Assembly: GCA_900546085.1 (NCBI GenBank)
Contig: URBS01000052.1
Coordinates: 1-13,429, forward strand
DNA from: an uncultured Collinsella sp.
Lineage (GTDB): Bacteria > Actinomycetota > Coriobacteriia > Coriobacteriales > Coriobacteriaceae
Length of the DNA stretch: 13,429 nt
Direction: 5' to 3'
Part shown: piece by piece, positions 12,454 through 13,429 of the stretch
How the letters are laid out: every line of letters begins with the position of its first letter
Numbering within the stretch: position 1 is the stretch's first letter
The notes under the pieces: model-generated
What the model saw: the letters and a program-made list of their open reading frames with translations, nothing else
Told to the model about the DNA's origin: nothing
Database searches by the model: none
Program-made: the position numbers and the translations under genes

Positions 12454-13323
12454 ATGAGTGATTTTGTCCTGACCTGTGAATCCGCCGCCGACCGAACCCG
12501 TGAGTTCTTTGCGTCGCGCAATATCCCTGTCGTGTGTTTTCATTACGAGATCGACGATGTTGTCTATACGGACGATCTGTATCAGTCGATTACGCCGGAC
12601 AAGTTTTTTGCTCAGATTGCCGCGGGCGCCATGCCCAAGACATCTCAGGTGAGCGTGGGTGAGTACGAGGAGTTTTGGGAGCCGTTTGTTGCCGAGGGTA
12701 AAGACGTGCTGCACCTGACGTTGTCGTCTGGTATTTCGGGCACGTATGGATCGGCCTGCGTTGCGGCGCAGATGCTCGCGGATCGCTATCCCCAGGGCGG
12801 CAAGGTTCGCGTCATCGATTCGCTGGCGGCGTCTTCGGGCTTTGGCCTGCTGGCGGAATGTGCCGCCGACGTTCGCGATAGCGGCGCTTCGCTCGACGAG
12901 ACTGCCGCTTGGATTGAGGAGCATAAACTCAACCTGCACCACTGGTTCTTTTCGACCGATCTGTCGAGCTACCTGCGCGGCGGTCGCATTTCGGCTGCGA
13001 GCGCGATCATCGGCACGGCGCTTAAGATTTGCCCGCTTATGACGGTCGATTGCGAAGGTGGGCTGTCGCCACGTGAGAAGATTCGCACTAAGAAGCGCGC
13101 GATTTCCGAGATGGCTAAGACCATGATGGTACACGTGCAGGACGGTGTGGATTATTCGGGTAAGTGCATCATGTCGCACTCGGCGTGCCGCGAGGATGCC
13201 GAGGCAGTTGCGGCGCTGCTTAAAGGCAAGATTGAGATCAATGATATCGGTACTCTGATTGGCTCGCATACCGGACCTGGTACGGTGGCGCTCTTCTTTA
13301 TGGGCGACAAGCGCGTGGATTAA
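12454..13323 (+). CDS. DegV-family fatty-acid-binding protein (FakB-like)
   Basis: This encodes a 289-residue DegV-family protein. The start is the ATG at 12454, six bases after AAGGAG (12442-12447); an in-frame ATG at 12436 overlaps that site and is rejected. DegV/FakB proteins bind a single fatty acid and, where the kinase FakA is present, present it for phosphorylation so that exogenous fatty acids can enter phospholipids. Family motifs are clear: PKTSQVS (61-67), the LSSGISGTYGSA loop (90-101), LSSYLRGGRIS (170-180) and the IGSHTGPGT loop (269-277). The length matches the usual 280-290 residues and there is no signal peptide. No FakA-type kinase is encoded in the window, so its partner is elsewhere. 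The chain-length or saturation preference cannot be judged from sequence. Confidence 0.94.
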   Translation: MSDFVLTCESAADRTREFFASRNIPVVCFHYEIDDVVYTDDLYQSITPDKFFAQIAAGAMPKTSQVSVGEYEEFWEPFVAEGKDVLHLTLSSGISGTYGSACVAAQMLADRYPQGGKVRVIDSLAASSGFGLLAECAADVRDSGASLDETAAWIEEHKLNLHHWFFSTDLSSYLRGGRISAASAIIGTALKICPLMTVDCEGGLSPREKIRTKKRAISEMAKTMMVHVQDGVDYSGKCIMSHSACREDAEAVAALLKGKIEINDIGTLIGSHTGPGTVALFFMGDKRVD

Positions 13324-13429
13324 CTTGGCTCATCACGTCGCTGCGTGATTGCTCAATCGAAAACGGCCCGCCTCACGTTTGTGTGAACTGCGTCCCAAAT
13401 CTTGGACGCCCTAAATAGCGACTAGGCCG

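Noticed and set aside
13332..13409. Hairpins ATCACG/CGTGAT (13332-13349) and GCGTCC/GGACGC (13390-13409) after the DegV gene
   Set aside because: Six-base stems without a following T-run; they may belong to a terminator or leader that continues outside the window, but cannot be called.
1..13429. CRISPR array, tRNA/rRNA genes, insertion sequences or phage attachment sites
   Set aside because: No regularly spaced repeats, cloverleaf sequence, transposase or integrase frame, or terminal repeats were seen.

Overview
The window looks like chromosome from a high-GC, anaerobic gut actinobacterium of the class Coriobacteriia, most likely Collinsella or a close relative. The reasons are a GC-rich sequence with strong GC bias at third codon positions, a class III fructose-1,6-bisphosphatase, DegV and C69-dipeptidase proteins, and long secreted DUF4430 / InlB-repeat surface proteins with Lys/Ser/Asp-rich stalks. 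The genus is an inference; no rRNA or other marker gene is present.

Layout. (1) 30-1553 (+) is a C69-family dipeptidase whose nucleophilic Cys lies next to the start. (2) 1653-3841 (+) is a two-gene unit: a short phasin-like protein and an ABC1/UbiB/AarF atypical kinase with two C-terminal membrane helices. It ends in a Rho-independent terminator at 3893-3920. (3) 3957-9015 (+) is the most interesting block. A cobalamin riboswitch leads into a 1262-residue secreted, membrane-anchored protein with four transcobalamin-like DUF4430 domains, a PQQ-type beta-propeller and an InlB B-repeat. A second, 294-residue DUF4430 protein with an N-terminal membrane anchor follows after 9 bases, and a strong terminator ends the block. 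(4) 9054-12133 (-) holds a class III fructose-1,6-bisphosphatase and two paralogous GtrA-like four-helix membrane proteins, with structured intergenic RNA between them and a terminator at the end. (5) 12134-12453 is a divergent control region with a perfect 10+10 inverted repeat, a short repeated decamer, a possible 44-codon ORF and an extended -10 promoter. (6) 12454-13323 (+) is a DegV-family fatty-acid-binding protein.

How the genes may work together. The riboswitch ties the DUF4430 pair to vitamin B12. DUF4430 is related to the C-terminal domain of animal transcobalamin and intrinsic factor. The simplest reading is a surface apparatus that captures corrinoids: a long, multi-domain outer binder and a shorter membrane-tethered partner, feeding an importer encoded elsewhere. 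That role is inferred, not shown. The leader also contains a 9-base perfect complementarity between the B12-box strand and the ribosome binding site of the large gene, which suggests translational control. The dipeptidase, fructose bisphosphatase and DegV genes look like ordinary housekeeping or catabolic genes.
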